64,000 nucleotides of DNA, taken from positions 434,001 through 498,000 of the forward strand of contig NZ_CP157390.1 in the NCBI RefSeq assembly GCF_040050925.1, in the 5' to 3' direction. How positions within the stretch are numbered: position 1 is the first letter of the stretch; each line of letters opens with the position of its first letter. The translations under genes were made by a program, and so were the position numbers. The notes beneath the pieces are model-generated. The model saw only the letters and a list, made by a program, of their open reading frames with translations. It was not told the origin of the DNA and did not search any database. Source of the DNA: Leifsonia sp. NPDC080035 (GTDB lineage: Bacteria > Actinomycetota > Actinomycetes > Actinomycetales > Microbacteriaceae). Below are positions 31,922 to 41,167 of the stretch, one piece after another.

Positions 31922-32967
31922 GGAGCAAGACCGCGCGAGCGCTCCAGCCAGCGCGCGAGGAGCACCAGCACGATGCCGACGCCGGCCCCGAGCACCGTTT
32001 CGAGGACCCTGTCCACGACGAGGGCGCTGAGCGGTGCCGGGCTGGCGAGGTGCGAGACGGAGAGGGCCATCGGCGTGATGAAGACGAGCGCCGTGCCGTA
32101 GTGGCGTCCGACCAGCATCTCGGCGAAGAACTGGCACACGACGATCACGAGGATGACGACGATCGGCGGCGGCGACCAGACCAGGATCAGGGCGGTCACG
32201 CCGACACCCACGATCGTGCCGACGATGCGGTGCAGCGACCGCGAGATGGAGTGCGCGGCACGCGCCGGCGGGATGACGGCGACCAGGCTCACCACTGCCC
32301 AGTACGCGTGGCCGAGACCGAAGACGACGGCGACCCCGCCTGCGAGGACGACACCGACCACGTTCTGCCCCACGGTCAGCCAGACGCGCGGATCGCGGAA
32401 CACGGTCCGGTCGACGCTCGGCCGGCGCCGGAGCTCCTTGAGCAGCACCGACTCGCGCGCCCCTGCACCGCCCGCGCGGGCGGCCACGCGCCGGACGAGC
32501 CATCCCGACATCGTCAGCAGCCACGAGAACGCCGCCACGAGCACGGCGAGCGCGATGCGGGGCAGGATCTCTGCGGCGGGTGTGGGGATAGCGCCGCAGA
32601 CCAGGAGGGCGAAGACGAAGAACAGCGGCTGCGCGGGCAGCAGCTGGAAACCGGACGAAAGGAAGGTGCCCCCGGCCACGACGATGACGAGCAGCAACGT
32701 CAGCAGCGGAAGCGGCTCGCCGAGTGCGGCGACCACGATCCCCAGGGCGATGCTGACCAGCAGCGCGATGCCCGCCACGGTCACGCTCCTCAACCGCAGC
32801 CGGTACGGCTCGTTGCGCCCGTACAGAGCGGTGAAGGCTCCGAACGTCGCGTACGCGGCGAGGTCCAGCCGCCCGAGCGCCAGAAGCACGAGGAGGGGGA
32901 TGGCAACGGCGGTCGCCGCGCGGAAACCGACCTCGACGCTCATCGAGGCGAGTCCGGCCGGCCTCAC
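31918..32967 (-). CDS. FUSC-family membrane protein (aromatic acid / fusaric acid exporter type)
   Basis: A 349-residue protein with about ten hydrophobic segments in two bundles split by an Arg-rich loop (about residues 165-190), as in the FUSC-like/aromatic-acid exporter family. The second half repeats the first weakly (AYWAVVSLVAVIPP resembles AAYATFGAFTALYG). Export of an organic acid is the usual proposal. The GTG at 32967 overlaps the helicase stop as GTGA; ATG 32943 is the alternative. Confidence 0.78.
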   Translation of the reverse strand: MRPAGLASMSVEVGFRAATAVAIPLLVLLALGRLDLAAYATFGAFTALYGRNEPYRLRLRSVTVAGIALLVSIALGIVVAALGEPLPLLTLLLVIVVAGGTFLSSGFQLLPAQPLFFVFALLVCGAIPTPAAEILPRIALAVLVAAFSWLLTMSGWLVRRVAARAGGAGARESVLLKELRRRPSVDRTVFRDPRVWLTVGQNVVGVVLAGGVAVVFGLGHAYWAVVSLVAVIPPARAAHSISRSLHRIVGTIVGVGVTALILVWSPPPIVVILVIVVCQFFAEMLVGRHYGTALVFITPMALSVSHLASPAPLSALVVDRVLETVLGAGVGIVLVLLARWLERSRGLAP

Positions 32968-35504
32968 AGCTTGTCGATCGGGGCGATCTTGATGAGGAGC
33001 TTCTTCGCGCCCACCTTCTCGAACTGGACGTGCGCGACGCGCTTCGCGCCCTCGCCGGTCACGTTGGTGACACGGCCCTCGCCGAAGTCCGCGTGGCGGA
33101 TGCGGTCGCCAGCCACGAGCTCCAGGTCGCCGTTGTCGCGCACCTTACCGGTGACGCGGTTCGGCCACTCCGCCTTCGGTCGTTCGGCGGTCGCCGTGAA
33201 ACCGCCGGACGAGAAGCTCTCGTTCCAGCGGCCGCCTGACCCGCCGCCGATCCCCGGCCGGCGCGCGTTGAGGGCGCGTGACTGCGTCCCGCCACGGCCG
33301 TTCGCCGCGCCCGGCGACTGCCTCCACTCGATGAGCTCTGCGGGGATCTCTTGAAGGTAACGGCTCGGCATGGCGACGGCGGTCTCGCCGAACTGGGCGC
33401 GGGTCATGGCGAGCGAGAGGAACAGGCGCTTCTTGGCGCGGGTGATGCCCACATAGAACAGCCGCCGCTCCTCGGCAGGCCCGCCGGGCTCGTTCGCCGA
33501 CATGCGATGCGGGAGCAGGTCCTCCTCGATGCCGGTGAGGAAGACGGCGTCGTACTCGAGGCCCTTCGCCGTGTGCAGGGTCATCAGCGACACCGCGCCG
33601 CTGGAGTCGTCGATCTCGTCGGCGGCTGCGACCAGCGACACCTCCGTCAGGAAGTCCACCAGGGTGCCCTCGGGGTTGTTGCGCGCGAACTCGCGCGTCA
33701 CCGCGACCAGCTCGTCGACGTTCTCTGCGCGTGCCTCGTCCTGCGGATCACGGCTGTTGCGCAGCACCTCCAGGTAACCGCTGCCGTCGAGCAGGAAGGT
33801 CAGCACGTCGGCGACGGCCGAGACTCCAGCGGGATTCTGCGGATCGACCTTCGCAGCGGCCTCGTCGAGCAGCCCGGAGAGCTGGAGGATCGCGGCCGTC
33901 ACCTTCGGGCCCAGCCCGAGGGAGCCCGCGTCGCGCATGGCCTCCCGGAACGTCATGCCGTTGTCCTCGGCGTAGCTGGCCAGCTGCGTCTCCGTCGCCG
34001 GGCCGATACCGCGCTTGGGGGTGTTCAGGATGCGGCGGAGCGCGAGGGTGTCATCCGGGTTCGCGACGGTGATCAGGTACGCCATCGCGTCCTTGATCTC
34101 GGCACGCTCGTAGAACTTCGTGCCGCCCATCACCTTGTACGGCAGAGCCGACCGGATGAAGATCTCCTCGAGCGCACGGGTCTGGGCGTTCGTGCGGTAG
34201 AAGACCGCGATGTCCTTGTAGTCGGTGCCCGCCGCGTGCAGCTTCTCGATCTCGTCGGCGACGAACTGCGCCTCGTCGTGTCCCGAGTAGCCCGTGTAGC
34301 CGATGATCTTCTCGCCGTCGCCGACGGCCGTCCACAGGTTCTTGTCCTTGCGGTCGAAGTTGTTCGCGATCACCGCGTTGGCCGCGCTGAGGATGTTCTG
34401 CGTCGAACGGTAGTTCTGCTCGAGCAGCACCACCTTCGCGCCGGGGAAGTCCCGCTCGAACTCGACGATGTTGCGGATGTCCGCTCCGCGGAACGCGTAG
34501 ATCGACTGATCGGAGTCGCCGACGACCGTGAGGGAGGCGCTCGGGATGACGCCGACCGCGTCGCGCAGCTTCGCGACGTTGCGACCGTGCGACTCCATCT
34601 CGTCGGCGATGTCGGGCGCGACGGGCCGGGTCAGCTCCCGGATGAGCGCGTACTGAGCGTGGTTGGTGTCCTGGTACTCGTCGACGAGGATGTGCCGGAA
34701 CCGGGTCTGGTACAGCGCCGCGACCTTCGGGAAGGCCCGGAACAGGAACACGGTCTCGGCGATCAGGTCGTCGAAGTCGAACGCGTTCGCGCGACGGAGG
34801 GCGCGCGTGTACTGGCGGAAGATCTCCAGGAACATGACCTCCTTCGGATCGCTCAGGTTCGCCGAGCGCGCGAAGGTCTCGATGTCCGTCAACTCGTTCT
34901 TGAGCTTGGAGATCCGGCCGGCGGCGCCGGAGACGGTGAAGCCGAGCGTGTCGGCGTCGAGCTCCTTGATGATCCGCTTGAGGAGCGCCCGCGAGTCACC
35001 GGAGTCGTAGATGGTGAAGCTCTGGGTCTTGCCGATCGTCTCCGCCTCGCGCCGGAGGATGCGGACGCACGCCGAGTGGAACGTCGAGATCCACATCCCC
35101 TGCGCCTTGCCGCCCAGAAGCTGCTCGACGCGCTCGCGCATCTCATTCGCCGCCTTGTTGGTGAACGTGATCGCCAGGATCTCGCTCGGCCACGCCTCGC
35201 GACTCTCGATCAGGCCGGCGATGCGCCGGGTGAGGACGCTGGTCTTGCCCGACCCGGCGCCCGCGACGATGAGCAGCGCCTGGCCGCGGTATTCGGCCGC
35301 CTCGCGCTGCTGCGGGTTGAGGCCGGCGAACAGCCGGTCGTTCGGCCCGCGGTGACCGCCGGAACCGCCTGCACCACCGGAGCCGCCCTGACCGGCCGCG
35401 CCGCCCACCGCGGCGGTGGCGCCCGAGCGCGGATCGCCCTCCCAGCCGTCGAGGATGATCGGAACGGAGGAGGACGGGGAGGGGGCGTCGGGGAGGCTCG
35501 TCAT
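32964..35504 (-). CDS. pcrA: ATP-dependent DNA helicase of the UvrD/PcrA family
   Basis: An 846-residue superfamily 1A helicase for repair and replication restart. Residues 80-88 are the Walker A VAGAGSGKT, with TFTNKAANEM (motif Ia), VDEYQDTNHAQ (motif II), VGDSDQSIYAFRGAD (III) and VSLMTLHTAKGLEYDAVFLTG (V) further on. A Gly-rich 20-residue stretch (about 33-52) precedes the core, which is unusual. The C-terminus has a KVGAKKL-type Tudor-like domain, common in PcrA, that contacts RNA polymerase. ATG at 35504, with TAAAAT (35515-35520) 10 bases upstream. Confidence 0.93.
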   Translation of the reverse strand: MTSLPDAPSPSSSVPIILDGWEGDPRSGATAAVGGAAGQGGSGGAGGSGGHRGPNDRLFAGLNPQQREAAEYRGQALLIVAGAGSGKTSVLTRRIAGLIESREAWPSEILAITFTNKAANEMRERVEQLLGGKAQGMWISTFHSACVRILRREAETIGKTQSFTIYDSGDSRALLKRIIKELDADTLGFTVSGAAGRISKLKNELTDIETFARSANLSDPKEVMFLEIFRQYTRALRRANAFDFDDLIAETVFLFRAFPKVAALYQTRFRHILVDEYQDTNHAQYALIRELTRPVAPDIADEMESHGRNVAKLRDAVGVIPSASLTVVGDSDQSIYAFRGADIRNIVEFERDFPGAKVVLLEQNYRSTQNILSAANAVIANNFDRKDKNLWTAVGDGEKIIGYTGYSGHDEAQFVADEIEKLHAAGTDYKDIAVFYRTNAQTRALEEIFIRSALPYKVMGGTKFYERAEIKDAMAYLITVANPDDTLALRRILNTPKRGIGPATETQLASYAEDNGMTFREAMRDAGSLGLGPKVTAAILQLSGLLDEAAAKVDPQNPAGVSAVADVLTFLLDGSGYLEVLRNSRDPQDEARAENVDELVAVTREFARNNPEGTLVDFLTEVSLVAAADEIDDSSGAVSLMTLHTAKGLEYDAVFLTGIEEDLLPHRMSANEPGGPAEERRLFYVGITRAKKRLFLSLAMTRAQFGETAVAMPSRYLQEIPAELIEWRQSPGAANGRGGTQSRALNARRPGIGGGSGGRWNESFSSGGFTATAERPKAEWPNRVTGKVRDNGDLELVAGDRIRHADFGEGRVTNVTGEGAKRVAHVQFEKVGAKKLLIKIAPIDKL

Positions 35505-35514
35505 GTCTCCATCG

Positions 35515-35520
35515 ATTTTA
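35515..35520 (-). promoter_or_regulatory. -10 box (TAAAAT) upstream of pcrA
   Basis: TAAAAT ends 10 bases before the ATG at 35504, giving a very short 5' UTR that holds a GGAG. Confidence 0.45.
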
Positions 35521-35574
35521 GCCGTCCCCACTGTCATTCCGCCGGGGACGGTGACACCGGGCGGCTCGGGACGG

Positions 35575-36642
35575 TCAGCGGCCGTCGCGCACGGCGACGG
35601 CGAGGTCGGGATGGTCGGCGAATACCCCGTCGACGCCCGAGTGCAGAAGGATGGAGTAGAGGCGACGCCAGTCGCCCCACTCGTCGTCGCGGCCGTCCGA
35701 GCGGAAGTCGGCGGGCAGCTCGGCGTTCTCCGGCCGCAGGGTCCACGTGTAGACCGAGAGCCCCGCCGAATGCGCCGAGTCGACGAGGTCGGAGGTGACG
35801 GCGCCGATGTCGACACCGCCCTGGTCCTCGCCGAAGAGGCCGATCGAGACGGAGCCGGCGTGCAGCACCTGCGCGGTGTCCACGCTGATCCCGTCCACCC
35901 GGTCGGCCGGCGACGCGGCGGAGCCGAGCGCGTACAGGCCGCGCAGGGTGAGGTCGGTCGAGTAGCCGGGAGCGGCCGCGCCGAGGGTGGCGACCCTGTC
36001 GGCGGGGGCGCCCTCCGACTCGAGGAGGTAGACGCGGGAGCCGCGGAAACCACGTTCGTGGAGCCGGCCGAGGATGGTCTTCTCGAAGCTCTCCACGACG
36101 AGACCCGGATGCTCGGGCCAGCCCGCTTCGGTCAACTCGGCCATGAAGAGCTCGTCGAGCGGGAGGCCCGCTGCCTCGAAATACGTGGCGTGCTTCAGCT
36201 CGGCGACCAGGCCGAGGGCGCGTCCCGCGTCGTCGGAGGCCCTGTCGACCAGAGCCAGCAGGTCCGCGAGCCGCAGGATCGGGTAGCGCCCGTCGAAGGT
36301 CGCGCTCGCCTGGCGGAGACCGGGCAGCCGCTCCTTCGCCCGGAGCGTCGACAGCTCCTGCCAGGTGAAGTCCTCGGTGAACCATCCCGTCAGGGGGACG
36401 CCGTCGACCTCCTTCGTGCAGCGGCGGTCCGCGAACTCGGGGTGGTCGGCGACCGTGGTTGTGCCGGAGATCTCGTTCTCGTGGCGCAGGACGAGGACAC
36501 CGTCCTTGGTGGCGACGATGTCCGGCTCGACCGCATCCGCCCCCAGTGCGAACGCCAGCTCGTACGCGGCGGAGGTGTGCTCCGGCCGGTACCCGGGCGC
36601 GCCGCGGTGACCGATCACAAGGGGGGAACGCCGGGCACGCAT
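35575..36642 (-). CDS. Glycerophosphodiester phosphodiesterase
   Basis: A 355-residue GDPD. The N-terminus VIGHRGAPGYRPEHT and ADAVEPDI, with TKDGVLVLRHE, hold the metal and catalytic residues. A small inserted domain precedes the C-terminal half, which has SVDTAQVLHAG and YTWTLRPE. Family members release glycerol-3-phosphate from deacylated phospholipids. No signal peptide is seen, so it is cytoplasmic. ATG 36642, 6 bases after TAGGAT (36649-36654), thus leaderless. Confidence 0.9.
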   Translation of the reverse strand: MRARRSPLVIGHRGAPGYRPEHTSAAYELAFALGADAVEPDIVATKDGVLVLRHENEISGTTTVADHPEFADRRCTKEVDGVPLTGWFTEDFTWQELSTLRAKERLPGLRQASATFDGRYPILRLADLLALVDRASDDAGRALGLVAELKHATYFEAAGLPLDELFMAELTEAGWPEHPGLVVESFEKTILGRLHERGFRGSRVYLLESEGAPADRVATLGAAAPGYSTDLTLRGLYALGSAASPADRVDGISVDTAQVLHAGSVSIGLFGEDQGGVDIGAVTSDLVDSAHSAGLSVYTWTLRPENAELPADFRSDGRDDEWGDWRRLYSILLHSGVDGVFADHPDLAVAVRDGR

Positions 36643-36648
36643 GTGGCG

Positions 36649-36654
36649 ATCCTA
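36649..36654 (-). promoter_or_regulatory. -10 box (TAGGAT) for leaderless GDPD gene
   Basis: TAGGAT on the minus strand ends 6 bases before the ATG at 36642. Confidence 0.55.
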
Positions 36655-36706
36655 GCCCGCGCTCGGGGGCTGCCTGCGGGAGCCCGCGTGGTGCGAGAAT
36701 CGAGCC

Positions 36707-37306
36707 GTGCCCGCCGCCGCTCCCCCCGACCGCCGCGCCGGATGGCGCGCCGGGTGGCGCTCGGCGTGGAGCGCCGGGCGATCCGGGTGGCGGGAGCCCG
36801 CGAGCCGGCTGGAGCTGCGCTGGGGCGCGTACCGCCCGCGTCTGCTGGCGGCGATCGGCCTCCTCGTCGTCGGCACGGGATGCATCCTCATCACCACCGC
36901 GTACAGCCTGCCGTTCCTGCTGGCCGGCTCCCTCCTGCAGCCGGCGGCCTGGGCGGTGATGCCCTCGACCATCGGGCGGCGCGTCGCGGTTCCGCTCCCG
37001 GTGCTCGGCTTCACCTGGCTCATGCTCGGCGGTTCCGGGTTCGCGTGGTGCTACGCCGTGATGCTGGCCGCCTGGCTGCTCGTCCGGCTGCGGCCGCTCC
37101 CTTCCTATGCCGTGCTGGTTCTCCCGATCGCCGCGAGCGTCATGCTCGGCCAGACCATCCACACATACGAGCAGGGCTGGATCACGGTGCTGGTCAGCTC
37201 CGCCACGATCGTCGCCGCGGCCTGGCTGGCCCGCTGGATCGCGGTCGCAGTCGATTCATGGCAATCTGTCAGAACTCTCAGAAAACGAACGGATAGATTG
37301 GTCTGA
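36707..37306 (+). CDS. Hypothetical membrane protein
   Basis: A 199-residue protein with an Arg-rich 40-residue head (RRAGWRAGWRSAWSAGRSG) and four or five transmembrane segments (LLAAIGLLVVG, SLPFLLAGSLL, WLMLGGSGFAW, SYAVLVLPIAA and ITVLVSSATIVAAAWLA). No family recognised. GTG start, preceded 6 bases upstream by GAGAAT, an imperfect TANNNT box. The last 40 codons run into the promoter region of the Bax-inhibitor gene. Confidence 0.65.
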   Translation: MPAAAPPDRRAGWRAGWRSAWSAGRSGWREPASRLELRWGAYRPRLLAAIGLLVVGTGCILITTAYSLPFLLAGSLLQPAAWAVMPSTIGRRVAVPLPVLGFTWLMLGGSGFAWCYAVMLAAWLLVRLRPLPSYAVLVLPIAASVMLGQTIHTYEQGWITVLVSSATIVAAAWLARWIAVAVDSWQSVRTLRKRTDRLV

Positions 37307-37346
37307 CCGAGACCGTCGCACGGTCCCACCACAGAGCGAGGAACCC

Positions 37347-38147
37347 ATGGCACTCACCAACCCGGCATTCTCGACCAATCCGGCCTTCCAGAACGGCGGC
37401 CAGGCTCAGACGGCCTCCACGCTGACCGCGGAGAACCTGGAGCAGATGTACCAGGCGCCGTCCGCGTCGTCGGTCGACACCGACCGGATGACGGTCGAGG
37501 ACACCATCAACAAGACGGCGATCTCGTTCGCGGTCCTGGTCGCGGGCGCCGTCGTCGGCTGGCTCGTCCCCGCGCTCGCCCTCCCGGCGGCGCTGATCGG
37601 CTTCGTCCTCGCCCTCGTCAACATCTTCAAGAAGAAGCCGTCGCCGGCGCTCGTCCTGAGCTACGCGGGCGCGCAGGGCATCTTCATCGGCGCCATCTCG
37701 ATGATCTTCGAGACCAACTGGCCGGGCATCGTCATCCAGGCGGTCATCGGCACGCTCGCCGTCGTCGGCGTGACCCTCGCACTCTTCGCCTCCGGCAAGG
37801 TGCGCGCGTCCGCGAAGGCGACCAAGGTCTTCCTCATCGCGATGTTCGGCTACCTCGCGTACTCGCTCATCAACGTCATCCTGATGTGGACGGGCGTCAC
37901 GAACGGTGCGTTCGGCCTGAACAGTGTGGAGCTCGGCAACACCGGCATCAAGCTGGGCCTGATCATCGGCGTGCTGGTCGTCATCATGGGCGCCTACTCG
38001 CTGGTGCTCGACTTCGACTTCATCCAGCGCGGCGTGAAGAACCGCGCACCGCGCATCTTCGGCTGGTCCGGCGCCTTCGGCATCATGGTCACCGTCATCT
38101 GGCTGTACCTGGAGATCCTGCGACTGCTGGCCATCTCCCGCGACTAG
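37347..38147 (+). CDS. Bax inhibitor-1 / YccA-family membrane protein
   Basis: A 266-residue protein. The first ~45 residues are hydrophilic, after which seven transmembrane helices follow, including ISMIFETNWPGI and LVLDFDFIQRGVKNRAPRIFGWSGAFGI, the typical ending of YccA-type BI-1 proteins with Asp and Arg in helix 6-7. These are pH-gated Ca2+ leak channels or modulators of membrane proteolysis. GAGGAA 6 bases before the ATG. Upstream sequence is AT-rich (37260-37300). Its stop is followed by a strong terminator. Confidence 0.9.
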   Translation: MALTNPAFSTNPAFQNGGQAQTASTLTAENLEQMYQAPSASSVDTDRMTVEDTINKTAISFAVLVAGAVVGWLVPALALPAALIGFVLALVNIFKKKPSPALVLSYAGAQGIFIGAISMIFETNWPGIVIQAVIGTLAVVGVTLALFASGKVRASAKATKVFLIAMFGYLAYSLINVILMWTGVTNGAFGLNSVELGNTGIKLGLIIGVLVVIMGAYSLVLDFDFIQRGVKNRAPRIFGWSGAFGIMVTVIWLYLEILRLLAISRD

Positions 38148-38187
38148 TCGGGAGCGACGCGCAGAGCAGAGCAGAGCAGCGCAAAGC

Positions 38188-38223
38188 AGAAGGGCCGGGA
38201 TGCGAACGCATCCCGGCCCTTCT
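38188..38223. terminator. Bidirectional hairpin terminator
   Basis: Arms AGAAGGGCCGGGATGCG (38188-38204) and CGCATCCCGGCCCTTCT (38207-38223), perfectly complementary over 17 bases, lie between BI-1 and guaA. A GCAGA repeat precedes it (38161-38180). Confidence 0.85.
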
Positions 38224-38238
38224 CGCTACCCCGAGGGG

Positions 38239-39861
38239 TCACTCCCACTCGATGGTCCCCGGCGGCTTCGACGTCACGTCGAGCACCACGCGGTTGACCC
38301 CGTCCACCTCGTTCGTGATGCGGTTGGAGATCCTCGCCAGCAGGTCGTACGGCAGGCGCGTCCAGTCGGCCGTCATCGCGTCCTCGCTGGAGACCGGGCG
38401 CAGCACGATCGGGTGACCGTAGGTGCGGCCGTCGCCCTGGACGCCGACCGAGCGGACGTCCGCGAGCAGCACCACCGGGCACTGCCAGATCTCGGCGTCG
38501 AGGCCGGCCGCGGTCAGCTCGGCGCGCACGATCGCGTCGGCCTCGCGCAGCAGGTCGAGGCGCTCCTGTGTGACCTCGCCGACGATGCGGATGCCGAGGC
38601 CCGGGCCGGGGAACGGCTGACGGCCGACGATGGCCTCCGGGAGGCCGAGCTCGCGGCCGATCGCCCGCACCTCGTCCTTGAACAGCGTGCGCAGCGGCTC
38701 GACGAGCTCGAACTGCAGATCCTCGGGGAGCCCGCCCACGTTGTGGTGGCTCTTGATGTTCGCCGTTCCGGTGCCGCCGCCCGACTCCACCACGTCCGGG
38801 TAGAGCGTGCCCTGCACCAGGAAGCGGATGGGGTCGCCGTCGCTCTCCGCCTCGGCGATGAGGTCCGCCTGCGCCTGCTCGAACACGCGGATGAACTCAC
38901 GGCCGATGATTTTGCGCTTGGTCTCCGGGTCGCTGACGCCGGCGAGCGCGGACAGGAACTGCTCCTGAGCATTCACCGTCACCAGGCGCACACCGGTGGA
39001 GGCGACGTAGTCCACCTCGACCTGCCGGGCCTCGTCCTTGCGGAGCAGACCGTGGTCGACGAACACGCACACGAGCTGGTCGCCGACGGCCTTGTGCACG
39101 AGCGCCGCCGCGACGGCGGAGTCGACGCCGCCGGAGAGCGCGCACAGAACGCGGCCGCTGCCGACCTGCGCGCGGATCGCGGCCACCTGGTCGGTGATCA
39201 CGTTGCCGCTGTTCCAGTCGGCGGGGATGCCGGCGGCGCGGTGCAGGAAGTTCTCGAGAACGGCCTGGCCGTACACCGAGTGCTTCACCTCCGGGTGCCA
39301 CTGCACGCCGTAGAGCTTCCGCTCGTCGTTCGCGAACGCGGCGACCGGGGTGTCGTCGGTCGAGGCGAGAACCTCGAAGCCCTCCGGTGCGCGCGAGACG
39401 GAGTCGCCGTGGCTCATCCACGCCGTCTGCTCCTCGGGCTGGCCGCCGAGGAGGCTGCTCTCGTTCGCGCTGCCGGGGATGCGCACCGCGGTCGAGCCGT
39501 ACTCGCGGCGGCCGGTCTTCGCGACCTCGCCGCCGAGGGCGGTCGCCATCACCTGGAAGCCGTAGCAGATGCCGAGCACCGGGACGCCGAGCTCGAGGAT
39601 GCCGGTGTCGAGTGCCGGGGCGCCCTCCTCATACACGCTCGAGGGTCCGCCAGAGAGCACGATGCCGGAGGGCCGCTTGGCGGCGACCTCGGCGGCCGTG
39701 ACGGTGTGCGGCACGATCTCGGAGTACACGTTCGCCTCGCGAACGCGCCGGGCGATCAGCTGCGCGTACTGCGCGCCGAAGTCGACCACGAGGACGGGCC
39801 CGGCCGGGTTCGCCGAGTCGGCTCCCCCCAGCAGGTCGCTGAATGCTGCGTCGGTGCTAAT
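38239..39861 (-). CDS. guaA: GMP synthase (glutamine-hydrolysing)
   Basis: A 540-residue enzyme converting XMP to GMP. Glutamine amidotransferase domain: VLVVDFGAQYAQLIAR, nucleophile C99 in VLGICYGFQVM. ATP pyrophosphatase: LSGGVDSAVAA. C-terminal dimerisation end IEWE. No ATG, GTG or TTG fits the required N-terminus. GGAGG stands 7 bases before an ATT codon at 39861, so an ATT start is indicated. It shares a T with the TAG of the DUF3817 gene. A GTG at 39897 overlaps that gene with no RBS, and a GTG at the second VV would cut the first strand. Confidence 0.92.
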   Translation of the reverse strand: MSTDAAFSDLLGGADSANPAGPVLVVDFGAQYAQLIARRVREANVYSEIVPHTVTAAEVAAKRPSGIVLSGGPSSVYEEGAPALDTGILELGVPVLGICYGFQVMATALGGEVAKTGRREYGSTAVRIPGSANESSLLGGQPEEQTAWMSHGDSVSRAPEGFEVLASTDDTPVAAFANDERKLYGVQWHPEVKHSVYGQAVLENFLHRAAGIPADWNSGNVITDQVAAIRAQVGSGRVLCALSGGVDSAVAAALVHKAVGDQLVCVFVDHGLLRKDEARQVEVDYVASTGVRLVTVNAQEQFLSALAGVSDPETKRKIIGREFIRVFEQAQADLIAEAESDGDPIRFLVQGTLYPDVVESGGGTGTANIKSHHNVGGLPEDLQFELVEPLRTLFKDEVRAIGRELGLPEAIVGRQPFPGPGLGIRIVGEVTQERLDLLREADAIVRAELTAAGLDAEIWQCPVVLLADVRSVGVQGDGRTYGHPIVLRPVSSEDAMTADWTRLPYDLLARISNRITNEVDGVNRVVLDVTSKPPGTIEWE

Positions 39862-40306
39862 TTGTCGCCTCCACGAGGTTCGCGGCCTCGGCCTCACGGC
39901 CGGCCAGATAGGTCTTGACCTGCTTGCTGATGCGCGCCTCCACGAAGAAGGACAGGAACGGCACGACGCCGCCGAGGGCGATCATGACGAACTTCGTGAA
40001 CGGCCAGCGCATCAGGCTCCACAGGCGGAAGTCGGAGAACAGGTACACGACGTACAGCCAGCCGTGCGCGATCAGGATGCCCGTGCTGAGGTCGACGCCG
40101 GTGGGCGCAACGGCCGTCTTCACCGGGACGAACGTCAGAGCGCCGTAGTTGCTGAACGCGAACAGCTCGTAGCCGAGCCCGTACTTCACGATCATCTCCG
40201 CGCAGAGCAGGAGCAGCATGATGCCCGTGATGTACGCGAACACCTGGTAGAACCGCAGAGCCCCCCGGATCTTCGGGAAGTCTTCGAGTTTTGGAGCGAG
40301 GGGCAT
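39857..40306 (-). CDS. DUF3817 membrane protein
   Basis: A 149-residue protein with three or four transmembrane helices and the DUF3817 pattern GALRFYQVFAYITGIMLLLL, IAHGWLYVVYL and MRWPFTKFVMIALGGVVPFLSFFVE. Function unknown. It sits between the SURF1-like gene (9-bp gap) and guaA, the order commonly found in this group, so it is likely part of a single minus-strand operon from khtT to guaA. Confidence 0.82.
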   Translation of the reverse strand: MPLAPKLEDFPKIRGALRFYQVFAYITGIMLLLLCAEMIVKYGLGYELFAFSNYGALTFVPVKTAVAPTGVDLSTGILIAHGWLYVVYLFSDFRLWSLMRWPFTKFVMIALGGVVPFLSFFVEARISKQVKTYLAGREAEAANLVEATN

Positions 40307-40315
40307 GAGGCTATT

Positions 40316-41122
40316 CTACTTTCCCCGCGCGGGCGGCTCGGCCGGGGTCCCTGCCGCCGACGCGTCGGCCTCGGCGAGCTCGCGGAGCTCATCCTCCCTC
40401 TGCTTCGCGTCCTTCACGAGGCGGTACCAGAGGAAGATCGCGAAGCCGGCGAAGATGATCCACTCGGCCGCGTAGAAGATGTTGAGCCAGTTCAGCTCCG
40501 TCTGGGCGATCGGCGGAGGCGAGTCGATCTTCGTCAGCCCCGCGGGCGGCGTGCGGTCGACGACGTACGCGGAGTACACGTCCATCCCGTCGACGCCGTG
40601 CCACAGGTTGTAGAGCGCGCCGACGCCGAGGGTGCGCATGGTCGTCGGGTTCTGCTTGTCGGAGGGCACCTCGGGCTGCTCGTCGGGCAGGATGCGCCCG
40701 ACGATCCTCTGGGAGCTCGCCGGCTCGTCCGCGAGCCGGGCGGCCGCGGCCTTCGCCGTCGCCTCGTCGGGCGCCCAGCCCCGTGCCACGGCGAGCGCGA
40801 CCGGCTTCCCGCCGATCTGCACCGTCGCGTGGCTGACGACCCAGTATCCGCTGCGGCCGAGGTTCAGCCGGTCGTACAGCAGCTGCTCGTCCCCGGGCGT
40901 GAAGGTGGCCGTGAACGACACCAGCTGGCCGACCGCGGCGTCCCGGATCGGGCCGCCCGGCTTCGCCACCTGCTCCAGCGGCAGCACCGTCTCGCTCGGC
41001 GCCTCGACCGCCTTGCCCGACTCGATGGCGCGCTCGAGCTGCCACTGACCGAGCCAGGCGAAGCCCGCAGCGAGCGCGAGCGCGAAGATCAGCGCACCGA
41101 TCCAGCGCGGGCGCAGCATCAT
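40316..41122 (-). CDS. SURF1-family cytochrome oxidase assembly protein
   Basis: A 268-residue protein with a transmembrane helix near each end (about residues 8-24 and 210-230) and a long extracytoplasmic middle, the SURF1 layout, with LGQWQLERA and YDRLNLGRSGYWVVSHA. SURF1 proteins help heme delivery into the aa3-type oxidase. Function is inferred from family. ATG-ATG start at 41122. Downstream gene is DUF3817. Confidence 0.85.
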   Translation of the reverse strand: MMLRPRWIGALIFALALAAGFAWLGQWQLERAIESGKAVEAPSETVLPLEQVAKPGGPIRDAAVGQLVSFTATFTPGDEQLLYDRLNLGRSGYWVVSHATVQIGGKPVALAVARGWAPDEATAKAAAARLADEPASSQRIVGRILPDEQPEVPSDKQNPTTMRTLGVGALYNLWHGVDGMDVYSAYVVDRTPPAGLTKIDSPPPIAQTELNWLNIFYAAEWIIFAGFAIFLWYRLVKDAKQREDELRELAEADASAAGTPAEPPARGK

Positions 41123-41167
41123 CCGGAACAGCGTGGTCTCACCGCTGTCGTTCGTCTCGCTAATGGC

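Noticed and set aside
29503..33354. 1283-codon plus-strand frame over the surface protein, DUF2236 and FUSC genes
   Set aside because: Overlaps well-supported genes on both strands and is made of biased residues with no recognisable domain.
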